From Sphingobacterium zeae (GTDB taxonomy: Bacteria > Bacteroidota > Bacteroidia > Sphingobacteriales > Sphingobacteriaceae), in the NCBI RefSeq assembly GCF_030818895.1, contig NZ_JAUTBA010000001.1, positions 2,914,001 to 2,978,000 on the forward strand: 64,000 nt of DNA, written 5' to 3'. Made by a program: the position numbers and the translations under genes. Of this stretch, positions 27,517 through 38,146 are shown in pieces. The notes under the pieces were generated by a model. The model searched no databases and had not been told where the DNA came from. It worked only from the letters and a program-made list of their open reading frames with translations. The first letter of the stretch is position 1. Every line of letters starts with the position of its first letter.

Positions 27517-29679
27517 TTACATTGTTTTTTTGCTTAAATCGTAATCCACCCGAACATGATAGATACTTTTGAGCATGGCCTTAAAAATAACCGCAGATTC
27601 GGTGATATCTTTTAAGGTAATGTTACTATTGTTGAACTGTCCACGCATCAATTTGTGTTCAATAATCTTATCGACAAGATTATTGATGGACTCTTCGGAT
27701 GGCTCTTTTAGTGCGCGGGACGCAGCTTCGACGGAGTCTGCCATCATGAGCACTGCTGTTTCCTTTGAAAAAGGAATGGGGCCTGGATAGGTAAATAACG
27801 ACTCGTCAACCAATTTATCCGGATTGTTCTTCACGAAAAGGTTATAGAAATAATCTACACGGGTAGTGCCATGGTGGGTGCGGATAAAATCAAGGATAAC
27901 GTCCGGCAATTGATGTTTTTTAGCAATATCAACACCCTTTATAACGTGCGAAATAATAATCTGCGCGCTTTGCTCAGGGGATAGTTCATCGTGAGGATTC
28001 TTTTCTGTCTTTTGATTCTCGATGAAAAATTGAGGATTAGTCAATTTGCCGATATCATGATAGAGTGCTCCGGCACGTACCAGTAGTGGATTTCCACCAA
28101 TTTTATAAATTGCCGCTTCCGCAAGATTAGCCACCTGTAAAGAGTGCTGAAAGGTGCCCGGGGCTTTGAAAGAAAGTTCTCTTAGCAATTTGGAATTACT
28201 GTTGGTAAGCTCCATGAGCGTAAGGTCAGACACAATACCAAACAATTTTTCAAAGGCATAAATCATGGGGTAGGCAAGGAGCGTAATCAATACGCTGACG
28301 AAGAATGGAAGGAGGTCGGACCAATAGATCGTGTCAATGGAACCATTTCTGGTCACCACCAATCCAATATAGGCAATCCAGTAGGTTCCCAGAATGATTG
28401 CCGATGAAATAAACAATTGCTCTCTTTTAACCAATGTTTTGATACTGTAGATCGCAACTATACCCGCCATAAATTGTAAAAAAACAAATTCAAAGCTATT
28501 TGGGACAAATAATCCTGCTAACAAGACCATCAATAGATGGATATTGAGCGCCACACGCGTGTCAAATAGTATACGAATGATAATGGGAACCGCACAAAAC
28601 GGTATATAATAAAGGTTAGGTATTTTGATTTTAATGGCCCAGGATAACACGGCAAGCATACCGATGATGACGATCATGATAATGACGAGCAGTCTGTTAT
28701 TAAAGTAGATGTCTTTTCGAAACAGAAATAAGAACACCATCAAAATAGAAAGCGCCAGCGAAATAATCAAAAATTGACCTAAGGTCACATAATTTTGGTT
28801 GCCGCTGATCTTGCCTTCATCTTCATATACCTTACGTAATGACTCAAGCTTTTGGTAGGTTTCATTGGAAATTATTTTATCTTTTTCGGCTATGAGTTCC
28901 CCTTTTTGGACAACGCCACGCGTAGCTGATATGTTGGCAATTGCGTTTTGTTCCAAAGCCTCTGTCTGCTGGTCATTATAAATGTAGTTAATGGTGATAT
29001 AGTTTTTTAGTGTCTCCACCAGCCAGCTCTTCTGCTTTATTTTGGTAAGTTTGGGCATGATGTCGTCCATATAACTATAGGAGCTTTCGATCGTATAGCA
29101 GTCGGCCGTATTTTTTTGGCTGGCGACTTTGTCTTGAATGAGCGTAAAATTATAATGCTTAGAGGCTGGAGATTTGTCGTTACTACGGTTTTGAAACCGA
29201 TTATTCAAGGATAGGATACCCTTGCTATAGAGATGATTGAGGATGGCATTACCGGCATTTCTATAATCCGCTATATTTTCATGTGTAGTATCTAATTTGC
29301 TGCTCTGCCACTTTTCGGCCAGATCGGTGTTGAATTGGTCAATTTGCTCTTTGCTGGTGGTCGTATTGGCATTGTAGATAGGCTGAATGGTATTTAATAT
29401 ACTTTTCTTGTCCGCGTTTAATTCTTCTTGCGTTTTTAATATGGCAAAATTATAGGGGGATATTAGATTTTCGTGGTTCCATACTTTACCTTTTTGAAAT
29501 TCATAGCGGAAACGGGGTTGTTTGGGAAGAAATATACAGATCAAAAAGATGGTAATAAGTATCAATCCAATTTTGCGGACAAGGTTTTCCGTTGTATTTA
29601 ATTCTCTTCTGTATTTTATTTTTAGTCTTCCCACTGCGAGCTTTATTTTTATGTTCTGTAAATATACAAATGTAGTCAT
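27517..29679 (-). CDS. 7TM-HD (PgpH/YqfF-like) phosphohydrolase
   Basis: The 720-aa membrane protein has an N-terminal transmembrane helix (~residues 36-50), a large extracytoplasmic 7TMR-HDED-type domain, a cluster of about seven hydrophobic helices (~305-490) and a cytoplasmic HD domain with H~512 (FQHSLQV) and the HD pair ~541-542 (LYHDIGKL). PgpH-type members hydrolyse cyclic di-AMP; that activity is by family, not shown here. The first ~15 codons overlap a TACATTTG promoter-like box, so translation may start further in, for example at the GTG of codon 16. First core gene beyond the island. Confidence 0.88.
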   Translation of the reverse strand: MTTFVYLQNIKIKLAVGRLKIKYRRELNTTENLVRKIGLILITIFLICIFLPKQPRFRYEFQKGKVWNHENLISPYNFAILKTQEELNADKKSILNTIQPIYNANTTTSKEQIDQFNTDLAEKWQSSKLDTTHENIADYRNAGNAILNHLYSKGILSLNNRFQNRSNDKSPASKHYNFTLIQDKVASQKNTADCYTIESSYSYMDDIMPKLTKIKQKSWLVETLKNYITINYIYNDQQTEALEQNAIANISATRGVVQKGELIAEKDKIISNETYQKLESLRKVYEDEGKISGNQNYVTLGQFLIISLALSILMVFLFLFRKDIYFNNRLLVIIMIVIIGMLAVLSWAIKIKIPNLYYIPFCAVPIIIRILFDTRVALNIHLLMVLLAGLFVPNSFEFVFLQFMAGIVAIYSIKTLVKREQLFISSAIILGTYWIAYIGLVVTRNGSIDTIYWSDLLPFFVSVLITLLAYPMIYAFEKLFGIVSDLTLMELTNSNSKLLRELSFKAPGTFQHSLQVANLAEAAIYKIGGNPLLVRAGALYHDIGKLTNPQFFIENQKTEKNPHDELSPEQSAQIIISHVIKGVDIAKKHQLPDVILDFIRTHHGTTRVDYFYNLFVKNNPDKLVDESLFTYPGPIPFSKETAVLMMADSVEAASRALKEPSEESINNLVDKIIEHKLMRGQFNNSNITLKDITESAVIFKAMLKSIYHVRVDYDLSKKTM

Positions 29680-29761
29680 AATTTATTTTCTGCAGCTTCT
29701 GCCAATTTTCGTTTATGGGTATTAAATAGGGTAAAGGCTGTGATGAACAAAAAATACTTGT

Positions 29762-29769
29762 TATCTTTG
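29762..29769 (+). promoter_or_regulatory. Bacteroidota -7 promoter element of rpe
   Basis: TATCTTTG matches TAnnTTTG and sits 16 bp before the preferred rpe start. The -33 element is poor. The element argues against the upstream in-frame ATG at 29740. Confidence 0.6.
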
Positions 29770-29784
29770 CAGAAAAAATACAAC

Positions 29785-30465
29785 ATGTCAACAAAATCAC
29801 ATCTCATTGCACCATCCGTTCTTGCTGCAGACTTTGCAAAATTATACGATGATATCATCATGGTAAACAACAGCGACGCAGATTGGTTTCATATTGATAT
29901 TATGGACGGTGTTTTCGTTCCGAATATCTCTTTTGGATTTCCAGTTATGCAGGCTATTGCAAAACATGCAACTAAACCGTTGGATGTACATTTGATGATT
30001 GTTGATCCAGACCGTTATTTGCAAGTATGTAAAGATTCAGGCGCAGCAATCATTACTGTGCATTACGAGGCCTGTACGCATTTGCATCGTACGCTGGCTG
30101 CTATTAAAGAGTTGGGGTGTAAAGCTGGGGTTGCATTGAATCCACACACGCCGGTGGCTCTTCTGAAAGATGTGCTAGCGGATTTAGACTTGGTTTGCAT
30201 CATGTCGGTCAATCCCGGATTTGGTGGTCAAAAATTCATTAATAATACCTATGCCAAAGTCCAGGAGTTACGAGCGATGGCTGCGGGTGTGAACGATGGC
30301 CTGTTGATTGAAATTGACGGAGGAGTGACGACTGCAAATGCAGCGCAGCTATTAAAAGCCGGGGCAGATGTGCTGGTGGCTGGTTCATTTGTGTTTAATG
30401 CAACAGATCCTCTGGAAACAGTCAAAACATTGAAGGACATTGATATACATGTAGAAACGATATAA
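29785..30465 (+). CDS. rpe: Ribulose-phosphate 3-epimerase
   Basis: The 226-aa TIM-barrel enzyme interconverts ribulose 5-phosphate and xylulose 5-phosphate in the pentose phosphate pathway. Family signatures are clear: an IAPSVLAADF start, the WFHIDIMDGVFVPNISFG metal site, LDVHLMI, VNPGFGGQKF and the phosphate-binding IDGGV and LVAGS loops. The start at 29785 is chosen because the usual N-terminus begins just before IAPSVLAADF and a -7 promoter box lies between it and the upstream ATG. It is divergent from the HD phosphohydrolase gene and ends at a strong terminator. Confidence 0.95.
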   Translation: MSTKSHLIAPSVLAADFAKLYDDIIMVNNSDADWFHIDIMDGVFVPNISFGFPVMQAIAKHATKPLDVHLMIVDPDRYLQVCKDSGAAIITVHYEACTHLHRTLAAIKELGCKAGVALNPHTPVALLKDVLADLDLVCIMSVNPGFGGQKFINNTYAKVQELRAMAAGVNDGLLIEIDGGVTTANAAQLLKAGADVLVAGSFVFNATDPLETVKTLKDIDIHVETI

Positions 30466-30470
30466 AAAGG

Positions 30471-30507
30471 ATAGGTGGTTTAGTCAAATAAATCACCTAT
30501 TTTTTTG
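30471..30507 (+). terminator. Intrinsic terminator of rpe
   Basis: ATAGGTGGTTTA pairs with TAAATCACCTAT (one G-U) around a short loop and is followed by a run of seven T residues. Confidence 0.85.
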
Positions 30508-30820
30508 AAAGTCAGGCAGTATAAATAGCGGATAGGAAAAAAACGGGCATAATTGCAAAAGGCTGTTTAGAACAATTCCAAATTGATTTAAATAGATGTA
30601 ACGCATGCGTTTAAAGCTGTATTTTCACTATTTTTGTATTTAGTCATAGGAGTTGATTTACGACAAATAAGTTAACTTCAAACATGAAGTGGAAGGGCTA
30701 AATTGTGATTTGTTCGGGAAACCGATAGATGGCTTATTAGCTTAATTATATTACAGTCAAGGTGGTTTAGCAAGACATCGTGTCTTTTTGGCTACCCTTA
30801 AAATAGAAAGATAGATATCT
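30508..30820 (+). promoter_or_regulatory. acnB upstream region
   Basis: The 313 bp hold no gene. A TATTTTTG box at 30629-30636 fits a -7 element but has no good -33 partner; if used, it gives a leader of about 180 nt. A small stem (AAGACA-TCG-TGTCTT region, ~30771-30785) lies near the start codon. No known riboswitch is recognised. Confidence 0.35.
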
Positions 30821-33583
30821 ATGAGTATTTACAACGATTACGTACAAGAGGTTGTAGAACGAGAAGGCCAGGGTTTACATCCTAAGCCAATTGATGGAGC
30901 AGAATTACTAAGTGAAGTAATTGCTCAGATTAAGGACTTAAACAACGCTAATAGAGCAGATTCTTTACGATTGTTCATTTATAATACACTGCCGGGCACG
31001 ACCCCTGCTGCTGGCGTTAAAGCTCAATTTTTGAAGGAAATTATTTTAGGCGAATCTGTTGTTGCTGAAATTACACCTGACTTTGCTTTTGAGTTATTGT
31101 CCCATATGAAGGGTGGGCCTTCTATTGCGGTGTTATTAGATTTAGCTTTGGGTGACGATGTAGTGATTGCAAAGCAAGCTGCAGAAGTGCTTAAAACACA
31201 AGTTTTCTTATACGACGCAGATACTTCTCGTTTGAAAGAAGCTTTTGAACAAGGCAATGAAGTTGCGAAAGATATTTTAGAAAGCTATGCAAAAGCGGAG
31301 TTTTTTACGAAGCTACCTGAGGTGCCGGAAGAAATTGAAGTGGTTACTTTTATTGCGGGTGAGGGCGATATCTCGACAGATTTATTATCTCCGGGAAATC
31401 AGGCGCACTCACGTTCGGATCGTGAATTACATGGTAAATGTATGATCACACCTGAAGCGCAACAGCACATTCGTGAATTGCAGGCGCAACATCCAGGTAA
31501 AAGTGTCATGTTGATTGCTGAGAAAGGAACGATGGGTGTAGGCTCCTCTCGTATGTCGGGAGTAAATAATGTGGCACTTTGGACAGGTAAACAAGCAAGT
31601 CCTTATGTTCCTTTTGTGAATATTGCGCCGATTGTCGGTGGTACGAATGGTATTTCGCCAATTTTCTTGACAACGGTAGATGTGACCGGTGGTATTGGTA
31701 TCGACTTAAAAAACTGGGTGAAGAAAGTGGATGAGCAGGGGAATGTTGTTCTTAACGAAAAAGGCGAACCCATTCTTGAAGAAGCTTACTCAGTTGCGAC
31801 GGGCACTGTTTTAACCATTAATACGAAGACAAAGAGATTATATCATGGCGAGCGTGAGCTGATCGATATTTCGAAAGCTTTGACTCCCCAGAAAATGGAA
31901 TTTATTAAAGCCGGTGGCTCTTATGCGATTGTTTTTGGTAAAAAGATCCAAACATTTGCTGCAGAAACCCTGGGCATTCAAGCGCCTACGGTATTTGCTC
32001 CTTCAAAAGAGATTACTATTGAAGGGCAAGGCTTGACAGCAGTAGAGAAAATCTTTAACAAAAATGCGGTCGGTGTTACACCTGGTAAGGTCTTACACGC
32101 AGGTTCTGATGTTCGCGTTAAAGTAAACATTGTAGGTTCTCAAGATACAACCGGTTTGATGACCGCACAGGAGTTGGAAGCTATGGCTGCAACAGTCATT
32201 TCGCCAACAGTGGATGGTGCTTATCAATCGGGTTGTCATACCGCATCTGTATGGGATAAAAAAGCGCAAGCAAATATTCCCAAATTGATGAAATTTATGA
32301 ATGACTTTGGGTTGATTACTGCGCGTGATCCACAAGGCGTTTATCATTCCATGACTGATGTTATTCATAAGGTTTTAAACGATATCACTATCGACGAATG
32401 GGCCATCATTATTGGTGGGGACTCCCATACGCGGATGTCCAAAGGTGTCGCTTTTGGTGCTGACTCTGGTACGGTTGCATTAGCGTTGGCTACCGGGGAG
32501 GCTTCGATGCCAATTCCTGAGTCGGTAAAAGTTACCTTTAAAGGGAATATGAAAGAGCATATGGATTTCCGTGATGTGGTTCACGCTACCCAAGCGCAGA
32601 TGCTGCAGCAATTTGCTGGAGAGAACGTGTTCCAAGGTAGGATTATAGAGGTCCACATTGGTACGCTTTTGGCTGATCAGGCGTTTACATTTACTGACTG
32701 GACAGCAGAAATGAAAGCGAAAGCGTCCATTTGTATTTCTCAAGATGATACGTTAATCGAATCCTTGGAGATCGCGAAAAAGCGTATTCAAATCATGATC
32801 GATAAAGGTATGGAAAACAAAAACAATGTTTTGCATGGCTTGATCGAAAAGGCAAATAAACGCATCGAGGAAATCAAAACAGGGGTTAAACCTGCATTAG
32901 CTCCAGATACGAATGCGAAATATTATGCTGAGGTGGTGATTGATTTGGATATCATTGAAGAGCCCATGATTGCTGACCCGGATGTAAATAATGTGGATGT
33001 TTCTAAACGTTATACGCACGACACCATTCGCGATCTTTCGTACTACGGCGGAAGCAAAAAGGTAGACTTAGGTTTCGTAGGTTCATGTATGGTGCACAAA
33101 GACGATCTGAAGATCGTTTCTCAAATGTTGAAGAACATTGAAAAACAAAAAGGCGCAGTTACTTTTGAGGCTCCTTTGGTTGTTGCAGCCCCCACGTATA
33201 ATATTATTGATGAGTTGAAAGCAGAGGGCGATTGGGAATTCTTGCAAAAATACTCTGGATTTGAATTTAGCGATGCATTACCGAAAAGTACTGCACGTAC
33301 AGAATATGAGAATATTATGTATCTAGAGCGCCCAGGTTGTAACCTCTGTATGGGTAATCAGGAGAAAGCCGCAAAAGGGGATACGGTCATGGCGACTTCA
33401 ACACGTTTATTCCAAGGTCGTGTCGTGGAGGACAGAGACGGTAAGAAAGGAGAGTCTTTGTTGGCATCGACTCCTGTCGTTGTGTTATCAGCTATCTTGG
33501 GTCGTATTCCGAACATTGACGAATATAAAGCTGCTGTCGAAGGTATTAACTTGACAAAGTTTGCACCTATTCCAACAAAGTAG
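30821..33583 (+). CDS. acnB: Bifunctional aconitate hydratase 2/2-methylisocitrate dehydratase
   Basis: The 920-aa protein follows the AcnB architecture: an N-terminal HEAT-like domain (~1-160), the swivel domain next (~165-380), then the three catalytic domains. Iron-sulfur ligands are seen in the GCHTASVW region and in RPGCNLCMGNQ near the C-terminus. It isomerises citrate to isocitrate in the TCA cycle and can act in the methylcitrate cycle. It is 48 bp upstream of a second, unrelated-type aconitase on the same strand, so both are likely co-transcribed. Confidence 0.95.
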   Translation: MSIYNDYVQEVVEREGQGLHPKPIDGAELLSEVIAQIKDLNNANRADSLRLFIYNTLPGTTPAAGVKAQFLKEIILGESVVAEITPDFAFELLSHMKGGPSIAVLLDLALGDDVVIAKQAAEVLKTQVFLYDADTSRLKEAFEQGNEVAKDILESYAKAEFFTKLPEVPEEIEVVTFIAGEGDISTDLLSPGNQAHSRSDRELHGKCMITPEAQQHIRELQAQHPGKSVMLIAEKGTMGVGSSRMSGVNNVALWTGKQASPYVPFVNIAPIVGGTNGISPIFLTTVDVTGGIGIDLKNWVKKVDEQGNVVLNEKGEPILEEAYSVATGTVLTINTKTKRLYHGERELIDISKALTPQKMEFIKAGGSYAIVFGKKIQTFAAETLGIQAPTVFAPSKEITIEGQGLTAVEKIFNKNAVGVTPGKVLHAGSDVRVKVNIVGSQDTTGLMTAQELEAMAATVISPTVDGAYQSGCHTASVWDKKAQANIPKLMKFMNDFGLITARDPQGVYHSMTDVIHKVLNDITIDEWAIIIGGDSHTRMSKGVAFGADSGTVALALATGEASMPIPESVKVTFKGNMKEHMDFRDVVHATQAQMLQQFAGENVFQGRIIEVHIGTLLADQAFTFTDWTAEMKAKASICISQDDTLIESLEIAKKRIQIMIDKGMENKNNVLHGLIEKANKRIEEIKTGVKPALAPDTNAKYYAEVVIDLDIIEEPMIADPDVNNVDVSKRYTHDTIRDLSYYGGSKKVDLGFVGSCMVHKDDLKIVSQMLKNIEKQKGAVTFEAPLVVAAPTYNIIDELKAEGDWEFLQKYSGFEFSDALPKSTARTEYENIMYLERPGCNLCMGNQEKAAKGDTVMATSTRLFQGRVVEDRDGKKGESLLASTPVVVLSAILGRIPNIDEYKAAVEGINLTKFAPIPTK

Positions 33584-33631
33584 TAATAATTAGTGTTTAG
33601 TAACTTAATTAAACAAATAAATTAGAGAGAT

Positions 33632-35899
33632 ATGGCTTTTGATATTGATATGATTAAAAAGGTCTATAGCCGTTATGACGAGCGCATTGCTGCTGCTCGT
33701 CAGGTGGTTAATAAACCTTTGACTTTATCTGAGAAAATATTGTATGCACACCTTTGGGATGGCAATGCTACTGAGGATTATAAGCGTGGCGTTTCTTACG
33801 TTGACTTCGCACCAGACCGCGTGGCTATGCAGGACGCTACTGCTCAGATGGCATTATTGCAATTTATGCAAGCTGGACGTCCTAAGGTTGCAGTTCCTTC
33901 TACCGTTCACTGTGATCACTTGATTCAGGCGAAAGAAGGAGCAGATAAAGATTTAGCGCGAGCTAAAAACGAAAGCTCTGAAGTATTTAACTTTTTGAGT
34001 TCTGTGTCCAATAAGTATGGTATCGGTTTTTGGAAACCTGGAGCTGGTATTATTCACCAAGTCGTTTTGGAGAACTATGCGTTTCCAGGCGGAATGATGA
34101 TCGGTACAGACTCACATACGGTAAATGCCGGTGGATTGGGTATGGTTGCTATTGGTGTCGGCGGGGCTGATGCCTGTGATGTGATGGCTGGATTACCTTG
34201 GGAGCTGAAATTCCCGAAATTAATCGGTGTTAAATTGACTGGTAAGTTAAGCGGATGGGCTGCTGCCAAAGATGTTATCCTTAAAGTTGCTGGTATCTTG
34301 ACCGTCAAAGGTGGAACTGGAGCGATTGTGGAATATTTTGGCGAGGGAGCAGAGTCGCTATCTTGTACAGGTAAGGGAACCATTTGTAACATGGGTGCTG
34401 AAATTGGTGCGACAACGTCGACTTTCGGTTATGACGAATCCATGGAGCGCTACCTACGTGCTACGGGACGTGCCGAAGTCGCTGACGCGGCAAATGCGAT
34501 TAAACAACATTTGACAGCGGATGCTGAAGTTTATGCTAATCCAGAACAGTATTTTGATCAGCTCATAGAGGTTAATCTATCCGAATTAGAACCATCTCTT
34601 AACGGTCCTTTTACACCAGACTTGTATACGCCAGTGTCTCGGATGCGTGAAGAGGCTGAAAGAAATTGCTGGCCTTTAAAAGTTGAATGGGGATTGATCG
34701 GTTCGTGTACGAACTCGTCCTATGAAGATTTGTCACGTGCTGCCTCTATAGCAAAACAAGCGGTGGATAAAGGTTTAATTACTAAAGCTGAATTTGGTAT
34801 CAATCCGGGGTCAGAACAAGTTCGTTTTACAGCTGATCGTGATGGTTTGCTGAAAACATTTGAAGACCTGAATGCAACGATATTTACGAATGCCTGTGGT
34901 CCATGTATTGGTATGTGGGATCGCGTAGGCGCTGATAAACAAGAGAAGAACACCATCGTTCATTCATTCAATCGTAACTTTGCGAAACGTGCAGATGGTA
35001 ATCCGAATACCTACGCATTTGTGGCTTCTCCGGAGTTGGTGGCGGCAATTGCGATTTCTGGTGATCTGGGCTTCAACCCAGTGACAGATACGTTAACGAA
35101 TAGTAAAGGTGAGCAAGTAAAATTGGATCCACCGGTAGGGGACGAATTACCTACCAAAGGATTCGCGGTAGATGATCCGGGTTACCAAGCACCGGCTGTC
35201 GACGGTAGTTCCGTCGTCGTTGATGTGGCGCCTACTTCTGACCGTCTTCAATTGTTGCAGCCTTTTGCGGCATGGGAAGGTACTGATTTGAAGGGTTTGA
35301 AATTATTGATCAAAGCAAAAGGGAAATGTACGACAGACCATATTTCGATGGCTGGCCCTTGGTTGAAATACCGTGGTCATTTGGATAACATCTCAAACAA
35401 CATGTTGATCGGTGCGGTGAATTTCTTCAATGAGAAAACAGATAACGTAAAAAATCAATTGACAGGCGAGTATGGCCCTGTGCCAGCAACACAACGTGAC
35501 TATAAAGCACAGGGTATTGGTTCAATTGTCGTTGGCGACGAAAATTATGGGGAAGGTTCATCCCGTGAGCATGCTGCAATGGAGCCTCGTCATTTGGGTG
35601 TTCGAGCAGTATTGGTTAAGTCTTTCGCCCGTATTCACGAGACAAATTTGAAAAAGCAAGGAATGTTGGGATTGACTTTTGCAAATAAGGATGATTACGA
35701 TAAAATTCAGGAGAACGATACGATCGATATTATCGGTTTGACTGAATTTGCTCCAGGTAAGCCCTTAACGCTGGTATTGCACCACGATGATGGAACACAA
35801 GAGGAGATCTTGGCAAATCATACGTACAATGCACAACAGATTGAGTGGTTTAAAGCTGGTGGCGCCTTAAATATAATTCGAAAAAATCAAGCACAATAG
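33632..35899 (+). CDS. acn: Aconitate hydratase, mitochondrial type
   Basis: The 755-aa enzyme resembles the mitochondrial aconitase branch in length and order, with catalytic domains first and the swivel domain last. Iron-sulfur cysteines are in SCTNSSYED and [17 protein letters not shown] in the swivel domain carries the substrate-binding Ser/Arg. It catalyses the same citrate-isocitrate step as the upstream AcnB. Carrying both types side by side implies conditional use, perhaps by oxidative stability or iron supply, which is inference. A strong terminator follows. Confidence 0.95.
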   Translation: MAFDIDMIKKVYSRYDERIAAARQVVNKPLTLSEKILYAHLWDGNATEDYKRGVSYVDFAPDRVAMQDATAQMALLQFMQAGRPKVAVPSTVHCDHLIQAKEGADKDLARAKNESSEVFNFLSSVSNKYGIGFWKPGAGIIHQVVLENYAFPGGMMIGTDSHTVNAGGLGMVAIGVGGADACDVMAGLPWELKFPKLIGVKLTGKLSGWAAAKDVILKVAGILTVKGGTGAIVEYFGEGAESLSCTGKGTICNMGAEIGATTSTFGYDESMERYLRATGRAEVADAANAIKQHLTADAEVYANPEQYFDQLIEVNLSELEPSLNGPFTPDLYTPVSRMREEAERNCWPLKVEWGLIGSCTNSSYEDLSRAASIAKQAVDKGLITKAEFGINPGSEQVRFTADRDGLLKTFEDLNATIFTNACGPCIGMWDRVGADKQEKNTIVHSFNRNFAKRADGNPNTYAFVASPELVAAIAISGDLGFNPVTDTLTNSKGEQVKLDPPVGDELPTKGFAVDDPGYQAPAVDGSSVVVDVAPTSDRLQLLQPFAAWEGTDLKGLKLLIKAKGKCTTDHISMAGPWLKYRGHLDNISNNMLIGAVNFFNEKTDNVKNQLTGEYGPVPATQRDYKAQGIGSIVVGDENYGEGSSREHAAMEPRHLGVRAVLVKSFARIHETNLKKQGMLGLTFANKDDYDKIQENDTIDIIGLTEFAPGKPLTLVLHHDDGTQEEILANHTYNAQQIEWFKAGGALNIIRKNQAQ

Positions 35900-35914
35900 T
35901 ATTGATGACCATAC

Positions 35915-35946
35915 AAAAAAGCCGCTTTCGTATAAAGCGGCTTTTT
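35915..35946 (+). terminator. Intrinsic terminator of the acnB-acn operon
   Basis: AAAAAAGCCGCTTT and AAAGCGGCTTTTTT form a strong stem around CGTAT, ending in a T-run. Confidence 0.92.
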
Positions 35947-36010
35947 TATTTTGTTTTGGAATGACATTTCTGTGATCTTCGTCATATTTTACTAATTCTC
36001 ATTGAATTTA

Positions 36011-36042
36011 TTTGCTTATAAAATAGAATGCCGGTACTTTTG
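36011..36042 (+). promoter_or_regulatory. Bacteroidota promoter of the outer-membrane protein gene
   Basis: TTTG (36011-36014), 20 bp, then TACTTTTG (36035-36042) is a near-ideal sigma-ABfr promoter. Transcription would start near 36049, so the ATG at 36028 cannot be used and 36064 is the start. Confidence 0.8.
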
Positions 36043-36063
36043 CGCAACGTTTTTAGCACTGAT

Positions 36064-36936
36064 ATGAGAAAAATATTTTTAACAATTGGAGCGCTTGCCC
36101 TGAGTGCTTCTGCTTTATTTGCACAAGAAAACCCCGAAATAGGAAAGAGTATTTTCAAACCAAAAAATTTGAGAACCGAAAGTAATAAAGGGAAATTCTT
36201 TTTCTTTTGGGGGTATAACTTCTCTTCATATGCAAAATCTGATATTCATTTTACAGGTCCCAATTATGATTTTATTCTTCACGATGTAAAAGCTGCTGAT
36301 CGTCCAACTAAATTTGGTTCGACTTACTTTGATCCAAGTCGATTGACGATCCCGCAATTCAACCTTCATTTTGGTTATTATATCAAAGATAATTATTCCA
36401 TTTCATTGGGTTGGGACCATATGAAATATGTCGTCGATATACCTCAGCAGGTAAAGATTTCAGGTTTTATTGGTGAAGAGATTTCTAATCCAGGTATTCC
36501 GACCGGAAACCGTGCCGGTCAATATAATGGTGAATTGATTACAGTAGATTCCGCGATGCTAACATTTGAACACACCGACGGTTATAATTTTGCTTCGGTA
36601 GGCTTGGAGCGTTATGATGATATCATCAATAATCGGAAGGGCCAACAGGTGCTAACCATGGAATCTGGTGTAGATGTAGGATTACTAATTCCGCGTTCGG
36701 ATGTTCATCTTTTTGGTGAGGGAGCAAACCACTTCTGGAACATTGCAGGTTATGGCGCTTCGGCGAAAGTTGGGTTGCACTACCGTTTTTACAAAGGGCT
36801 GTATCTGCAAGGAAATTTTAAAACTGGATGGACTGATCTGACCAACATTCGTACCACTGGAAGGAGAGGGGTGGACAAGGCGTCGCAACAGATCTGGTTT
36901 TTTGAAAACTACTGGGCTTTGGGCTTTAGGTTTTAA
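36064..36936 (+). CDS. Outer-membrane beta-barrel protein, hypothetical
   Basis: The 290-aa product starts MRKIFLTIGALALSASALFA, a clear signal peptide with cleavage expected near ALFA-QEN. The remainder has alternating aromatic/polar strands (FFFFWGYNFSSYAKSDIHF, LHFGYYIKDNYSISLGW, GLHYRFYKGLYLQGNFK) and ends in GFRF, a C-terminal Phe typical of outer-membrane barrels. No specific family is assigned. It is a single-gene unit between its own promoter and a terminator shared with the convergent MBL hydrolase. Confidence 0.75.
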   Translation: MRKIFLTIGALALSASALFAQENPEIGKSIFKPKNLRTESNKGKFFFFWGYNFSSYAKSDIHFTGPNYDFILHDVKAADRPTKFGSTYFDPSRLTIPQFNLHFGYYIKDNYSISLGWDHMKYVVDIPQQVKISGFIGEEISNPGIPTGNRAGQYNGELITVDSAMLTFEHTDGYNFASVGLERYDDIINNRKGQQVLTMESGVDVGLLIPRSDVHLFGEGANHFWNIAGYGASAKVGLHYRFYKGLYLQGNFKTGWTDLTNIRTTGRRGVDKASQQIWFFENYWALGFRF

Positions 36937-36968
36937 ACTATAAAGGATAACAAACTATATAGAATAAC

Positions 36969-36998
36969 AAACAGGCTACTTTAAGGTAGCCTGTTTGT
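36969..36998. terminator. Bidirectional terminator between convergent genes
   Basis: ACAGGCTAC pairs with GTAGCCTGT around TTTAAG; A/T-rich flanks on both sides let it serve both strands. Confidence 0.8.
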
Positions 36999-37031
36999 TT
37001 ATTTGAGTTTTTATTATTTTCAAGATACACC

Positions 37032-37868
37032 TTAAATTTCATCCAAATTAAAGATATCTTTTACCCGTATCCCTTTCTCGGTACGTTGTAGTGTGCAGCA
37101 TTCGTGAACTGAATCGTGTTCGAAAAACAGGATATATTCGTTGTCTACTATTTCGTTCCAGTAGCTATGACGTTCTTCCATAGTAACTAAAGGACGTACA
37201 TCATATCCCATGACATAGGGAATAGGTATATGGCCTACCGATGGGAGCAAATCAGCCATATACAGTATCGTCTTTCCTTTGTATTCGACCTGTGGCAACA
37301 TCATGGATTCGGTGTGGCCATTAGCATAGCGCATGCTGATATCGCTTCCGAATGGATTTTTTACATCTTCAACAAATTTTAATTGTCCGCTCTCTTGTAT
37401 CGGTAGAATATTTTCTTTTAGAAAAGAAGCCTTCTCCCGGGGGTTGGGATTAGTTGCCCAAGACCAATGGTCTGCATTACTCCAAAAATGAGCGTTTTTA
37501 AAGGCCGGAACAAGTTGATCACCTTCGCGCGCTATGGCACCGCCACAATGATCGAAATGTAGGTGGGTAAGAATAACATCGGTGATGTCATTTCTGTGAA
37601 ATCCAATATTTTTTAATGATCTGTCTAATGTTGCATCACCATGAAGATAATAATAGCTAAAGAATTTTTCATTTTGTTTGTCTCCAAGGCCCGTGTCGAC
37701 TAACATTAATCGATTACTATCCTCGATGAGCAGCAGACGATTTCCCCAGGTACACATATTGTTTGAATCTGCCGGGTTTGTTTTATTCCAGATGCTTTTA
37801 GGGACCACACCAAACATAGCACCACCATCGAGTTTAAAGAATCCCGTTTCTATAGCATATAATTTCAT
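37032..37868 (-). CDS. MBL-fold metallo-hydrolase (lactonase-like)
   Basis: The 278-aa protein has the zinc motif THLHFDHCGG (HxHxDH), further metal ligands in YANGHTESM and YMADLLPS, and a C-terminal FFEHDS. The layout matches AHL-lactonase/AttM-type MBL hydrolases, but the substrate cannot be predicted from sequence. No signal peptide is present, so it is probably cytoplasmic. It stands alone, convergent with the outer-membrane gene and divergent from pckA. Confidence 0.85.
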   Translation of the reverse strand: MKLYAIETGFFKLDGGAMFGVVPKSIWNKTNPADSNNMCTWGNRLLLIEDSNRLMLVDTGLGDKQNEKFFSYYYLHGDATLDRSLKNIGFHRNDITDVILTHLHFDHCGGAIAREGDQLVPAFKNAHFWSNADHWSWATNPNPREKASFLKENILPIQESGQLKFVEDVKNPFGSDISMRYANGHTESMMLPQVEYKGKTILYMADLLPSVGHIPIPYVMGYDVRPLVTMEERHSYWNEIVDNEYILFFEHDSVHECCTLQRTEKGIRVKDIFNLDEI

Positions 37869-38146
37869 CTTCTTATTTTGTATTTACTTTTTGACCAGTA
37901 CGCATAACCATTGTTTGCTGTTTTGTGTAATCAACGTTTGCTTAAGCTAAAAATTTTCGCTTATTAATATTTGTAAAGAATGGAACAATTTACGAAAAAT
38001 AAATTATATTTTTTAATTGGCATAAGTTGAGTTGCTAAAAAAATATGCTAAAAAATGTAATTTTTTTTAACCTTGTAAGGTGCTGATAGTTAGCGCTTTG
38101 ATTACGTGTTTTTTGTACAATAAGCTTGATTTTTAGATAATTATGT

